Assembly (NCBI GenBank): GCA_938003595.1
Contig: CALKYH010000015.1
Span: 1-5,790, forward strand
Source: an uncultured bacterium
GTDB taxonomy: Bacteria; Planctomycetota; Phycisphaerae; Phycisphaerales; UBA1924
DNA: 5,790 nt
Reading direction: 5' to 3'
The position numbers and the translations under genes are program-made. The notes beneath the pieces are model-generated. The model did not search any database, was not told where the DNA came from, and saw only the letters and a list, made by a program, of their open reading frames with translations. Shown piece after piece: positions 1 through 5,790 of the stretch (its first letter is position 1; every line of letters starts with the position of its first letter).

Positions 1-1193
1 GGGTGCCCGCCCTCCATCTCGTGGTCCATCGCCTTGCCGATGTCGTGCAGGAACCCGCAGCGGCGCGCGATGGAGCCGTCCATGCCCAGCTGGTCCGCGA
101 TCAACTGGCTGATATACGCGACCTCCATCGAGTGGCGCAGCACATTCTGGCCGTACGAGGTCCGGAAGTGCAGCTTGCCCATCGCCTCGCGGATCTTGGG
201 GTGCACGCTGCGGATGTTGGCCTCGAGCACGGCGTCGCGCCCCAGCTTCTGGATGCGCTCGTCCATCTCCTTGCGGACCTGCTCCACGACCTCTTCGATC
301 CGCGTGGGGTGCACGCGCCCGTCGGCCACCAGCTTCTCCAGCGCCTCGACCGCCACCGCCTGACGCACCTTGTCGAACGACGACACCGCGATCACGCCCG
401 GCGTGTCGTCCACGAGGATGTCCACGCCCGTGGCCTTCTCGATCGCCCGGATGTTCCGACCCTCGCGCCCGATGATGCGGCCCTTCATGTCGTCCGAGGG
501 GATCGCCACCGTGCGGACCGTCGCCTCCGAAGTGTGCTCGGACGCGAACCGCTGGATCGCCATGACGGTGATCTCGCGGGCCTTGTCCTTGGCCTCGGCC
601 TGGGCGTCCTCGGTGATCTTGCGGACGATCCGGGCCGCGTCCATCCGGGCCTCTTCCTCGACCCGCTCCAGCAGGGCCGCCCGGGCCTGGTCGCGCGACC
701 ACTCGGAGATCCGCAGCAGCTCGTCGTTCTGCCGGCGGATGATGTTCTCGACTTCCTGCTCACGGGCGGCGACCTTGGCGTCCCGGGCCTTGAGGCCCTC
801 CCGCTCCTTGGCCAGCGCCTCTTCCTTCTGGGCTACGCCGTCGAGCTTGTGGTCGAGGGTGTCCTCCCGCTTCTTGAGCCGGCGCTCGTCCTCGCGCAGT
901 TCGTTGCGGCGGGACTCGGTCTCGGCCTCAAGCCGGGTCCGGGCCTCGGCCACGCGCTTCTCGGCGGCCAACTCGACCTCGCGGGCCGCGGCGTCGGCCT
1001 CGGCCTTGGCCACGCGCAGCACCTGCTCGGCCTCGACTTTGGCCTTGCCGATCGTCTGGCCGGTGACGATCCGGAACAACAGGAACCCGAGCAGAGCCCC
1101 CACCACCAGCCCGCCGACGCCGATGCCGGCGGCGGTTGCGGTGGTGATCTCCCCCAGGGTGACGAAGCCGATCTGTGGTGCGGCGAGGTGCAT
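1..1193 (-). CDS. rny: Ribonuclease Y, N-terminal 397 residues (C-terminus beyond left edge)
   Basis: RNase Y is a membrane-anchored endoribonuclease that begins mRNA turnover. Reading leftward from the ATG at 1193-1191, residues 1-17 are a short leader. Residues 18-40 form one Ala/Gly/Val/Leu-rich membrane segment (..GIGVGGLVVGALLGFLLF). Residues 45 to about 220 are a long charged Glu/Lys/Arg/Ala coiled coil. A KH RNA-binding domain follows, with GRIIGREGRNI at 238-248. The HD phosphohydrolase domain has RHSMEVA (His354) and FLHDIGKA (His383-Asp384, the metal-binding pair), then DHEMEGGH at the window edge. The Bacillus protein is about 520 residues with its HD pair near 368, so about 140 residues are missing here. 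The start is supported by GAGGA 7 bases upstream and by the membrane segment following at once. The gene diverges from the permease across a 571-base spacer. No sign of damage; the family assignment is firm. Confidence 0.96.
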   Translation of the reverse strand, partial: MHLAAPQIGFVTLGEITTATAAGIGVGGLVVGALLGFLLFRIVTGQTIGKAKVEAEQVLRVAKAEADAAAREVELAAEKRVAEARTRLEAETESRRNELREDERRLKKREDTLDHKLDGVAQKEEALAKEREGLKARDAKVAAREQEVENIIRRQNDELLRISEWSRDQARAALLERVEEEARMDAARIVRKITEDAQAEAKDKAREITVMAIQRFASEHTSEATVRTVAIPSDDMKGRIIGREGRNIRAIEKATGVDILVDDTPGVIAVSSFDKVRQAVAVEALEKLVADGRVHPTRIEEVVEQVRKEMDERIQKLGRDAVLEANIRSVHPKIREAMGKLHFRTSYGQNVLRHSMEVAYISQLIADQLGMDGSIARRCGFLHDIGKAMDHEMEGGH

Positions 1194-1200
1194 GTCCGAT

Positions 1201-1205
1201 TCCTC
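1201..1205 (-). promoter_or_regulatory. Ribosome binding site of rny
   Basis: On the minus strand GAGGA lies 7 bases before the rny ATG at 1193. This is a good Shine-Dalgarno match at normal spacing and fixes the start. The permease, by contrast, has no such motif. Confidence 0.7.
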
Positions 1206-1477
1206 GCGCCGCGCAGGCGGCGAACTACGACGGGACGCTCTCGGAGCGCCTCGCCGGCATCGGACTCGCTACGCCGACGGACCAAGCCGCCGACCCGTTC
1301 GCCATCAGATTGAACGAACCCCATGAAGTGCGGAGCAATCCGGCATCGGACAAGGCCTCGCGCCGGGCGGGGCCGGGGTGTCCGGCTGGTCGGAAATCGC
1401 TGTCAGAACTCGACTTGCTTGCATGCTGCTCACGCTGTGGCTGCTGCGCGGGGGGAACTCGGTTCAATCTATGCGCG

Positions 1478-1495
1478 CCGGGAGAAGATTCCCGG
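1478..1495. repeat. Inverted repeat (6-bp stem) in the divergent spacer
   Basis: CCGGGA at 1478-1483 is the exact reverse complement of TCCCGG at 1490-1495, around the six-base loop GAAGAT. On the plus strand a G-T pair could close the loop further to AAGA. No T-run follows on either strand, so it is not a standard intrinsic terminator. It could be an operator half-site pair, an RNA hairpin, or chance in GC-rich DNA. Confidence 0.4.
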
Positions 1496-1587
1496 GGCGG
1501 ACCCCTTCCGGCGTCGGGCCAAGGTCGGCGCCACGCGGTCGGGATCGGAAACGGCCGCTCGTCAGAAACCGGACGGGCCGAGAGTCT

Positions 1588-1614
1588 CGCGCCGGCGAAC
1601 GCTCGCCGGACGCG
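1588..1614. repeat. Strong GC-rich hairpin in the divergent spacer
   Basis: CCGGCGA (1592-1598) and TCGCCGG (1603-1609) are perfectly complementary around the four-base loop ACGC. The stem extends by CGCG (1588-1591) pairing with CGCG (1611-1614) past one bulged A at 1610. This gives 11 base pairs, 10 of them G-C. Just upstream, CGAGA-G-TCTCG at 1579-1589 is another short palindrome that overlaps the outer arm. No T-tract follows on either strand. It lies between genes that diverge, where no neighbouring transcript needs to end, so a terminator role for either gene is unlikely. A structured 5' leader, an unannotated small RNA or a protein-binding site are alternatives. Confidence 0.55.
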
Positions 1615-1670
1615 CTGTGGATCAACAACTCTTCATCTTGACGACTTCGGCCCATCCGGTCAACGCCGCC

Positions 1671-1698
1671 CCCCCGGAACCCCCGGAAGCCTCGGAAG
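1671..1698 (+). repeat. Three imperfect 9-10 bp tandem copies
   Basis: CCCCCGGAA (1671-1679), CCCCCGGAAG (1680-1689) and CCTCGGAAG (1690-1698) are adjacent, near-identical units. They lie 67-94 bases before the permease start. The copy number is small and the sequence simple, so replication slippage is a sufficient explanation; spaced binding sites for a regulator cannot be excluded. Confidence 0.5.
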
Positions 1699-1742
1699 CC
1701 CCCTCTGTCCGGGCCGCGCTCCGGGGCCTCCTCCCGGGCCCG

Positions 1743-1758
1743 CCGGCGCCGGTACGAT
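1743..1758 (+). promoter_or_regulatory. Palindrome plus -10-like box directly before the permease start
   Basis: TACGAT at 1753-1758 fits the TANNNT -10 pattern and ends 6 bases before the permease ATG at 1765. Transcription from it would start at or next to the start codon, giving a leaderless mRNA. The bases between are all C, and there is no Shine-Dalgarno motif. Abutting it is a perfect 10-bp palindrome, CCGGCGCCGG (1743-1752), positioned where a repressor or activator could act. No TTGACA-like -35 is found at the usual distance (near 1730-1735), which weakens the promoter call. Confidence 0.4.
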
Positions 1759-1764
1759 CCCCCC

Positions 1765-3594
1765 ATGCCCGCATTCCTGCGCTGGCTGCTCCGGCTCGGA
1801 CCGACCAATCCGATCTGCGTCCGGCTCGTCCAGGGCGGGTCGCGGCGGTCGCGCCACCTCTACATCCGCACTGGCTACCTCGCCGTGCTCATCGCGGTGC
1901 TGTTGTGGTCGCTGCTGCTGAACGCGGGGCAGACGACGCTCTCGTACCGGGAACTCGCCGCGGCGGGCGCGTCATCGTTCACGATGGTGTCGTACCTGCA
2001 GATCGCCCTGATCTGCATCCTCGCGCCGGTCTTCATGGCCGGCGCCATCGCTCAGGAGGCCAGCCCGCGCACCTGGGAGGTGCTGCTCACCACGCCCCTG
2101 TCCGCGGCGCAGATCGTCCTGGGCAACCTGCTCGGACGGCTGTTCTTCGTCGCCGGGCTGCTGCTGAGTTCGCTGCCGCTGTTCGCGATCACGCAGTACT
2201 TCGGCGGCGTGCCGGGTCGATCGATCTTCGCCTCGTACACCATCGCCCTGTGCGCCGCCCTGCTGGTGGGCTCCATCGCCATCTTCCTGTCCGTCTCGAG
2301 GACCGCCGGGCGCAAGGCTGTCTTCACCTTTTATGTCGCCGTGATCTCCTACCTGGCCGCGACCTGGGCGATCGACCTGTGGCTCCGGCGCACCACCGGC
2401 GGCGTGACGGTGATGACGCCCACGAACCCGTTCCTCGCGCTGGAGGCGCTGCTGAACCCCACGGCGTATCCGCGCCCGGCGTCGGACGAGATCGCCGCGA
2501 TGGGGCCGATCCGCGCCTTCTGGCTGGGCTCGCCCGTCACCGCCTGGTGCGTGGCCAGCGCCGGGCTGAGCGTGGCGCTGGTGCTGACCAGCTCCATCAC
2601 CGCGCGGACGGCGGGCGCCACCGGGGGCGCCGCCTGGTATCGGCGCATGTTCGGCTTCGGCGCCAAGGGCGAGAAGATCCGCGCCCCGCGCCCCGTGTGG
2701 AAGAACCCCATCGCCTGGCGCGAGGGCACGGCGCGGTCCGGGGCGCTGCCGAAGCTCGTCGCGCGATGGGCGTTCATCTCACTGGGCGGGCTGTGGGCGC
2801 TGGGCCTGGTCGCGGCGTACCACGGCGGGCTCACGCACTCGGCGTTCCGCCTCGCGCTCATCTCCACGGTGTGGACCGAGCTGGCCGTCATCGGCCTCAT
2901 CGCGATCAACCTCAGCGCCACCTCCGTCTCGCGCGAGCGCGAGGACGGCACGCTGGACCTGCTGCTGACCACGCCCATCACGCCCCGCATGTATGTCGGC
3001 GGCAAGCTGCGCGGGCTCATCGCCTACCTCACGCCCCTGCTGCTCGTGCCGCTGGGCACGCTGGCGGTCGCCTCGGTCTATGTGCTGTTCGACGGCTTCA
3101 GCCGTCAGGGCGGCGTGCTGGTGTCCACGCTCGCGGGCACGGGCACGACCATGGTCCCCGTGGTGCTGCCCGAGGCGGCGCTGGTGGCGCCGCTGGTGGT
3201 GCTGCCCGCGATCGCCGCGGCCGTGATGGTCGGGCTGCAGTGGTCCATCAAGAGCAAGGGCACGATCGGCTCCGTCGTGGCGGCGGTGGGCGTGATCGGC
3301 GTCATCGGCGGGATCCTGGGGCTCTGCGGCTGGCAGGCCGGGCAGGAGATCTCCGTCATTGGCCCGGCGCTGGCGGCCATGAACCCGGCGACCGCGATCC
3401 TCTCCATGATCGACCCCGGCGACGCGGCGGAGGCCACGCTGGCCCAGCGCGACGGCCTGCAGACGATGCGCGTGTCGCTGGTCATCGGCGCCGCGCTGGC
3501 GGGCGGGGTGTATGTCGCGGTCGTGTACGCGCTCTACTCGAGCATGGTGCACCGGTTCGACATGACGGTGCGGCAGCTGGCGGGGACGAAGTAG
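1765..3594 (+). CDS. ABC-2 type permease with two homologous membrane halves
   Basis: This is an integral membrane protein of 609 residues, probably the transmembrane part of an ABC exporter; the substrate is unknown. Likely membrane segments lie near 37-53, 75-96, 117-145, 155-177, 186-206, 254-276, 335-352, 366-385, 416-442, 472-490, 502-521 and 571-591. The halves share landmarks in order: NPI (15 and 314), an LLTTP loop (EVLLTTPLS at 105-113, LDLLLTTPIT at 397-406), SRTAGRK/SKGTIGS (178 and 497) and NPFLALEALLNP/NPATAILSMIDP (221 and 540). The offset is about 293-319 residues. The LLTTP loop preceded by a charged E/R-rich stretch is typical of ABC-2 permeases. The ATG at 1765 is chosen because the protein then begins just before the conserved NPI..RLVQGGSRR segment. 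No ribosome site precedes it. No ATPase gene is in the window. It ends tail to tail with rpoN. Family firm, function not. Confidence 0.9.
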   Translation: MPAFLRWLLRLGPTNPICVRLVQGGSRRSRHLYIRTGYLAVLIAVLLWSLLLNAGQTTLSYRELAAAGASSFTMVSYLQIALICILAPVFMAGAIAQEASPRTWEVLLTTPLSAAQIVLGNLLGRLFFVAGLLLSSLPLFAITQYFGGVPGRSIFASYTIALCAALLVGSIAIFLSVSRTAGRKAVFTFYVAVISYLAATWAIDLWLRRTTGGVTVMTPTNPFLALEALLNPTAYPRPASDEIAAMGPIRAFWLGSPVTAWCVASAGLSVALVLTSSITARTAGATGGAAWYRRMFGFGAKGEKIRAPRPVWKNPIAWREGTARSGALPKLVARWAFISLGGLWALGLVAAYHGGLTHSAFRLALISTVWTELAVIGLIAINLSATSVSREREDGTLDLLLTTPITPRMYVGGKLRGLIAYLTPLLLVPLGTLAVASVYVLFDGFSRQGGVLVSTLAGTGTTMVPVVLPEAALVAPLVVLPAIAAAVMVGLQWSIKSKGTIGSVVAAVGVIGVIGGILGLCGWQAGQEISVIGPALAAMNPATAILSMIDPGDAAEATLAQRDGLQTMRVSLVIGAALAGGVYVAVVYALYSSMVHRFDMTVRQLAGTK

Positions 3595-3603
3595 CCGATC
3601 CGC

Positions 3604-5151
3604 TCAGAACTGCTTGCGCATCCGCGCCGAGGGGATGTTCAGCTGGGCGCGGTACTTGGCGATGGTGCGCCGGGCGATCTCGACGCCGCGCTTCTTGAGC
3701 TCTTCGGCGAGCGCCTCGTCGCTGAGGGGGTTCTTCTTGTCCTCGGCGTCCACGACCTCCTGCAGGGAGACGCGGATGGCTTCCCAGGAGACATCCTCGC
3801 CGGATTCGGTCTGGGTGCCGCCGGTGAAGAAGCGGCGCAGGGGCATGACGCCGCGGGGCGTGAGGACATGCTTGTCGGCGACCGCCCGGGAGATGGTCGC
3901 GACATGCAGGCCGAGCTGGTCGGCGACCTGGGTCATGGGCAGGGGCTTGAGGGACTGGGGGCCGTAGTCGAAGAAATCGCGCTGGGCGTCCACCACGACA
4001 TTGAGCACGCGCTGGAGGGTGCGCCGGCGCTGCTGCAGGGCGTCGATGAGCCAGTGGGCGTTCGTCAGGTTGCGCTTGACGAACTCCTTGGTCTCCTTGG
4101 GCGTCTCGCGGTCGCGGACCATCTCGGCGTACTCGCGGTTGATCCGCAGGTTGGGCAGGCGGCCGTCGGTCTGGATGGCGATGTAGCGGTCCTGCTCCTC
4201 GTCGAACTCGATCATCGCGTCGGGCACGATGGCGCTGGGCGTCTCGCTGCTCAGGCGGCGCGCCGGGGCGACGCTGAGCCGGCGCATCGACGCGATCGCG
4301 CTGTTCACCGCCTCGATCGACAGGCCCGTCTTCTCCACGATCTTCGGCAGCCGGTTGTGCACCACATCGTCCAGGTGCTCGGAGATGAGCCGGCGCACGA
4401 TGCCCGTCTCGGCGTCGGGGTCGTCCTCGGCCAGCGCGTCCAGCTGCAGCAGCAGGCACTCGCGCGTGTCGCGGGCGCCCAGGCCCGAGGGCTCCAGGAA
4501 CACCTGCACCGCGAGGATCGCCCGCTCCAGGTCCGCGGCGGTGGGCTTGGCCCCGTCCGGCCCCGCCGGCGCCCGGTCCGCGATGGTCGCCAGATCGGTC
4601 TTGATGTAGCCGTCCTCGTCGATCTGCTCGATCAGGATCTCGCCGAAGCGCTTGATGTCCTCGTCCACCGGGGCGAAGGCCCACTGCTCCAGCAGTTGCT
4701 CGGTCAGGCCCGGCCCGCGCCCGGGGGCGTTGGCCATCGCGTCCATCTTGCCGTCGCGCTCGCCGGCGCTGCGGGCGGCGGAGTAGGAGCCCTCGGCCAG
4801 CTCGTCGAAGCGGCGCAGGCTCGACGCCGAGTACTCGTTCTCGAACGCCTCGGTGTACGACTCCTCCATGCGCTCGAGCCGGGCGAACTCGTCGGCCCCG
4901 CCCTGCTCGTCCACGGTCAGCGGGCGGTCCTCGTTCAGGTCCGCCGTGCGCTGCTCCTCGATCTCGGCGCGCCCGGCCTCGGTGTCGCCCTGCTCGAAGG
5001 TCTCCAGCGTGACATTGCCCTCCAGCTCCTGGGCGATCCGCTCCTCCAGCGCCATCATGGGCAGCTGCAGGATCTCCATGGACTGGATCATCCGCGGCGC
5101 CAGCTTCATGTGCTGGCCGAGCTTCATGGACTGGGAGGTTTCGAAACGCAT
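3604..5151 (-). CDS. rpoN: RNA polymerase sigma-54 factor
   Basis: RpoN directs RNA polymerase to -24/-12 promoters that need an ATP-driven enhancer-binding activator. The protein has 515 residues, slightly longer than the usual 470-500. Region I (about 1-45, Gln/Met/Leu-rich, with MIQSMEILQL at 21-30) is the activator-contact segment. Residues 46-146 are a long acidic linker (region II), which accounts for the extra length. The core-binding domain spans about 147-345 and includes PSGLGARDTRECLLLQL at 221-237. The DNA-binding part includes a helix-turn-helix at about 406-428 (VADQLGLHVATISRAV), then TPRGVMPLRRFF (431-442). The RpoN box, ARRTIAKYRA, is at 493-502. The start MRFETSQSMKL was chosen because region I begins here; a longer frame to 5229 adds 26 Gly/Arg/Pro-rich residues unlike the family. 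It lies 105 bases after recR, same strand. All key elements are intact. Confidence 0.97.
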   Translation of the reverse strand: MRFETSQSMKLGQHMKLAPRMIQSMEILQLPMMALEERIAQELEGNVTLETFEQGDTEAGRAEIEEQRTADLNEDRPLTVDEQGGADEFARLERMEESYTEAFENEYSASSLRRFDELAEGSYSAARSAGERDGKMDAMANAPGRGPGLTEQLLEQWAFAPVDEDIKRFGEILIEQIDEDGYIKTDLATIADRAPAGPDGAKPTAADLERAILAVQVFLEPSGLGARDTRECLLLQLDALAEDDPDAETGIVRRLISEHLDDVVHNRLPKIVEKTGLSIEAVNSAIASMRRLSVAPARRLSSETPSAIVPDAMIEFDEEQDRYIAIQTDGRLPNLRINREYAEMVRDRETPKETKEFVKRNLTNAHWLIDALQQRRRTLQRVLNVVVDAQRDFFDYGPQSLKPLPMTQVADQLGLHVATISRAVADKHVLTPRGVMPLRRFFTGGTQTESGEDVSWEAIRVSLQEVVDAEDKKNPLSDEALAEELKKRGVEIARRTIAKYRAQLNIPSARMRKQF

Positions 5152-5165
5152 GCGAGGCCGTCGTT

Positions 5166-5170
5166 CTCCT
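5166..5170 (-). promoter_or_regulatory. Probable ribosome binding site of rpoN, widely spaced
   Basis: AGGAG on the minus strand lies 14 bases before the ATG at 5151. This is longer than the usual 5-9 bases. No ATG, GTG or TTG sits in frame at better spacing, so the MRFETS start is kept. The wide spacing may mean modest translation of rpoN. Confidence 0.45.
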
Positions 5171-5200
5171 GTCAGGAACTCAAGGCATACGGGAAAGGGC

Positions 5201-5227
5201 GGGAGGCGATCGGAGCGGCCGCCCCCC
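5201..5227 (-). other. Possible RNA hairpin between recR and rpoN
   Basis: In minus-strand RNA, GGGGGGCG (5227-5220) can pair with CGCCUCCC (5208-5201) through 8 pairs, one of them G-U, around an 11-base loop. On the plus strand the same position is an A-C mismatch, so the structure favours the recR-to-rpoN direction. It lies 30 bases after the recR stop and 50 before the rpoN start. No U-run follows, so it may be a weak terminator, a processing or stability element of a shared transcript, or chance. Confidence 0.35.
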
Positions 5228-5256
5228 AACCCTTAAGAATCGGTTTGTTCGGTCGG

Positions 5257-5790
5257 TTAGTCCATCGATTGTCTGCCGGCGATGGCCTCCGCCAACACCG
5301 CCTTGCTCGCGAACTCCAGCTGCGAACCCGCGGGGAGACCCCGGGCCAGCCGGCTCACGCGGGCGCCGAGCTTGCGGGCCTCCTCGGCGATGTGCAGGGC
5401 GGTGCCGTCGCCCTCGAGGTTCGGGTTCAGACCGAGCACGACCTCGCGGACCGGCTCGCCGCCGCAGTTGTGCGACGCGTCGCGCACGCGGTCCAGCAGC
5501 GCGCCGATGGTCAGGTCGCCGGGGGCCACGCCCTCGAGCGGGCTGACGCGCCCGAGCAGCACATGGTACACGCCGCGGTGCATGGCGGTCTGTTCGAGGG
5601 CGATCAGGTCCTTGGGCTGCTCGACGACCAGCACCAGCGAGCGGTCGCGGCGCGGGTCGGCGCAGATCGGGCAGGGATCGTGCTCGGCGAGATTGAAGCA
5701 GATGGAGCAGTGGCGCACGCTGCGCTTCACCTCGGCGATGGCGTCCGCCAGGCGCATCGCGTCCTCGCGCGTGGCCTTGAGCACCCAGAA
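5257..5790 (-). CDS. recR: Recombination mediator protein RecR (N-terminus beyond right edge)
   Basis: RecR works with RecO (and RecF) to load RecA on single-stranded DNA at gaps during recombinational repair. The visible 177 residues (numbered from the window edge) continue without a break to the last base, beginning FWVLKATREDAMRLADAI. That matches the region after the helix-hairpin-helix of RecR, so about 30 residues are missing; an internal GTG at 5784 is not the true start. A four-cysteine zinc finger, HCSICFNLAEHDPCPIC, spans 27-43, followed by DPRR. The Toprim domain starts at VVEQPKDLIALE (55-66), continues through GRVSPLEGVAP (80-90) and includes LNPNLEGDGTA. The C-terminal segment contains RLARGLPAGSQLEF and ends AEAIAGRQSMD. 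Against the roughly 200-residue family, spacing of all elements is normal. rpoN follows on the same strand and may be cotranscribed. Confidence 0.96.
   Translation of the reverse strand, partial: FWVLKATREDAMRLADAIAEVKRSVRHCSICFNLAEHDPCPICADPRRDRSLVLVVEQPKDLIALEQTAMHRGVYHVLLGRVSPLEGVAPGDLTIGALLDRVRDASHNCGGEPVREVVLGLNPNLEGDGTALHIAEEARKLGARVSRLARGLPAGSQLEFASKAVLAEAIAGRQSMD

Larger units (their letters stand above)
1194..1764. other. Divergent intergenic region between rny and the permease gene
   Basis: These 571 bases separate two genes transcribed away from each other, so promoters for both should lie here. Reading frames cross the region on both strands, but their translations are Arg/Gly/Pro/Ala-rich, show no recognisable domain, and run out of frame into the neighbouring genes, as expected by chance at this G+C. 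I see no tRNA cloverleaf, SRP RNA core or other recognisable RNA. Local base composition dips at about 1301-1330, 1395-1425, 1460-1490 and 1618-1650, which are the likeliest promoter zones. I could not find a convincing paired -35/-10 for rny. A TTGACG at 1638-1643 on the plus strand lacks a good -10 partner. The hairpins and repeat inside it are listed separately. It could contain an unrecognised small RNA or a long rny leader, but the sequence alone does not show this. Confidence 0.7.

Noticed and set aside
3..1313. 436-residue open frame on the plus strand opposite rny
   Set aside because: It lies antisense to a clear RNase Y and its Leu/His/Arg/Asp-rich translation has no domain; it is a by-product of high G+C.
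1307..1470. Inverted pair AGATTGAAC (1307-1315) and GTTCAATCT (1462-1470)
   Set aside because: A 9-bp inverted pair 146 bases apart is expected roughly once by chance in a region of this size.
1638..1666. TTGACG at 1638 as a -35 box
   Set aside because: The bases 16-18 positions downstream (around CAACGC) do not resemble a -10 element.
1194..1764. Possible tRNA suggested by GGTTCAATC at 1461-1469
   Set aside because: The flanking bases do not form a T-stem, and no acceptor or anticodon arms could be built on either strand.
1464..1808. 114-residue minus-strand frame with an RGGFRGFRGFRGGG stretch resembling an RGG RNA-binding tail
   Set aside because: The repeat is just the tandem CCCCCGGAA units read backwards, and the frame overlaps the start of the permease.
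1175..1921. 248-residue plus-strand frame across the divergent spacer
   Set aside because: It begins inside rny and ends inside the permease in other frames, has low-complexity composition and no suitable ribosome site.
1323..3698. 791-residue open frame on the plus strand, longer than the permease it overlaps
   Set aside because: The translation is Arg/Ala/His/Gly-rich without membrane segments or motifs, while the frame from 1765 gives a coherent permease.
3482..4684. 400-residue minus-strand frame inside rpoN
   Set aside because: It is the other minus-strand frame of rpoN; all sigma-54 motifs are in the rpoN frame.
5152..5229. 26-residue N-terminal extension of RpoN starting at 5229
   Set aside because: Its Gly/Arg/Pro-rich sequence is unlike any sigma-54 N-terminus, and region I starts normally at MRFETSQSMKL.
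1..5790. Sigma-54 promoter (TGGCAC-N5-TTGC) that might link RpoN to its neighbours
   Set aside because: No match was seen by eye in the two noncoding spacers on either strand.

Overview
The window is about 68-70% G+C by eye, densely coded, and looks like ordinary bacterial chromosome. The best guess for the source is a planctomycete, perhaps a high-GC Phycisphaerae-like lineage. This rests on the style of the RpoN N-terminus (MIQSMEILQLPMMALEERI), the internally duplicated ABC-2 permease with an NPI..RL..GGSRR start, and the combination of RNase Y, RpoN and RecR. It is an inference from sequence character, not from a search.

Layout, left to right. Positions 1-1193 (minus strand) hold the N-terminal three quarters of RNase Y (rny), which runs off the left edge inside its HD domain. 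Positions 1194-1764 are a 571-base divergent intergenic region with no convincing gene. It contains two GC-rich hairpins, a short tandem repeat and, directly before the next gene, a palindrome plus a -10-like box. Positions 1765-3594 (plus strand) encode a 609-residue ABC-2 type permease made of two homologous halves. Nine bases later, converging on it, lies rpoN (sigma-54) at 3604-5151 on the minus strand. A 105-base spacer with a possible minus-strand hairpin separates rpoN from recR (5257-5790, minus), whose N-terminus lies beyond the right edge.

How the genes relate: recR and rpoN point the same way and may share a transcript. RecR acts in recombinational repair and RpoN redirects RNA polymerase to -24/-12 promoters, so any link is positional rather than functional. 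RNase Y is the membrane-tethered endonuclease that starts mRNA decay. The permease has no ATPase partner in the window, so its substrate cannot be read from context.

I did not find a new defence, mobile or regulatory system. No tRNA, rRNA, CRISPR array, insertion sequence or attachment site was seen. The points most worth a second look are the two-in-one permease, its apparently leaderless start, the structured divergent spacer, and the tail-to-tail gene junction with only 9 bases between stop codons.
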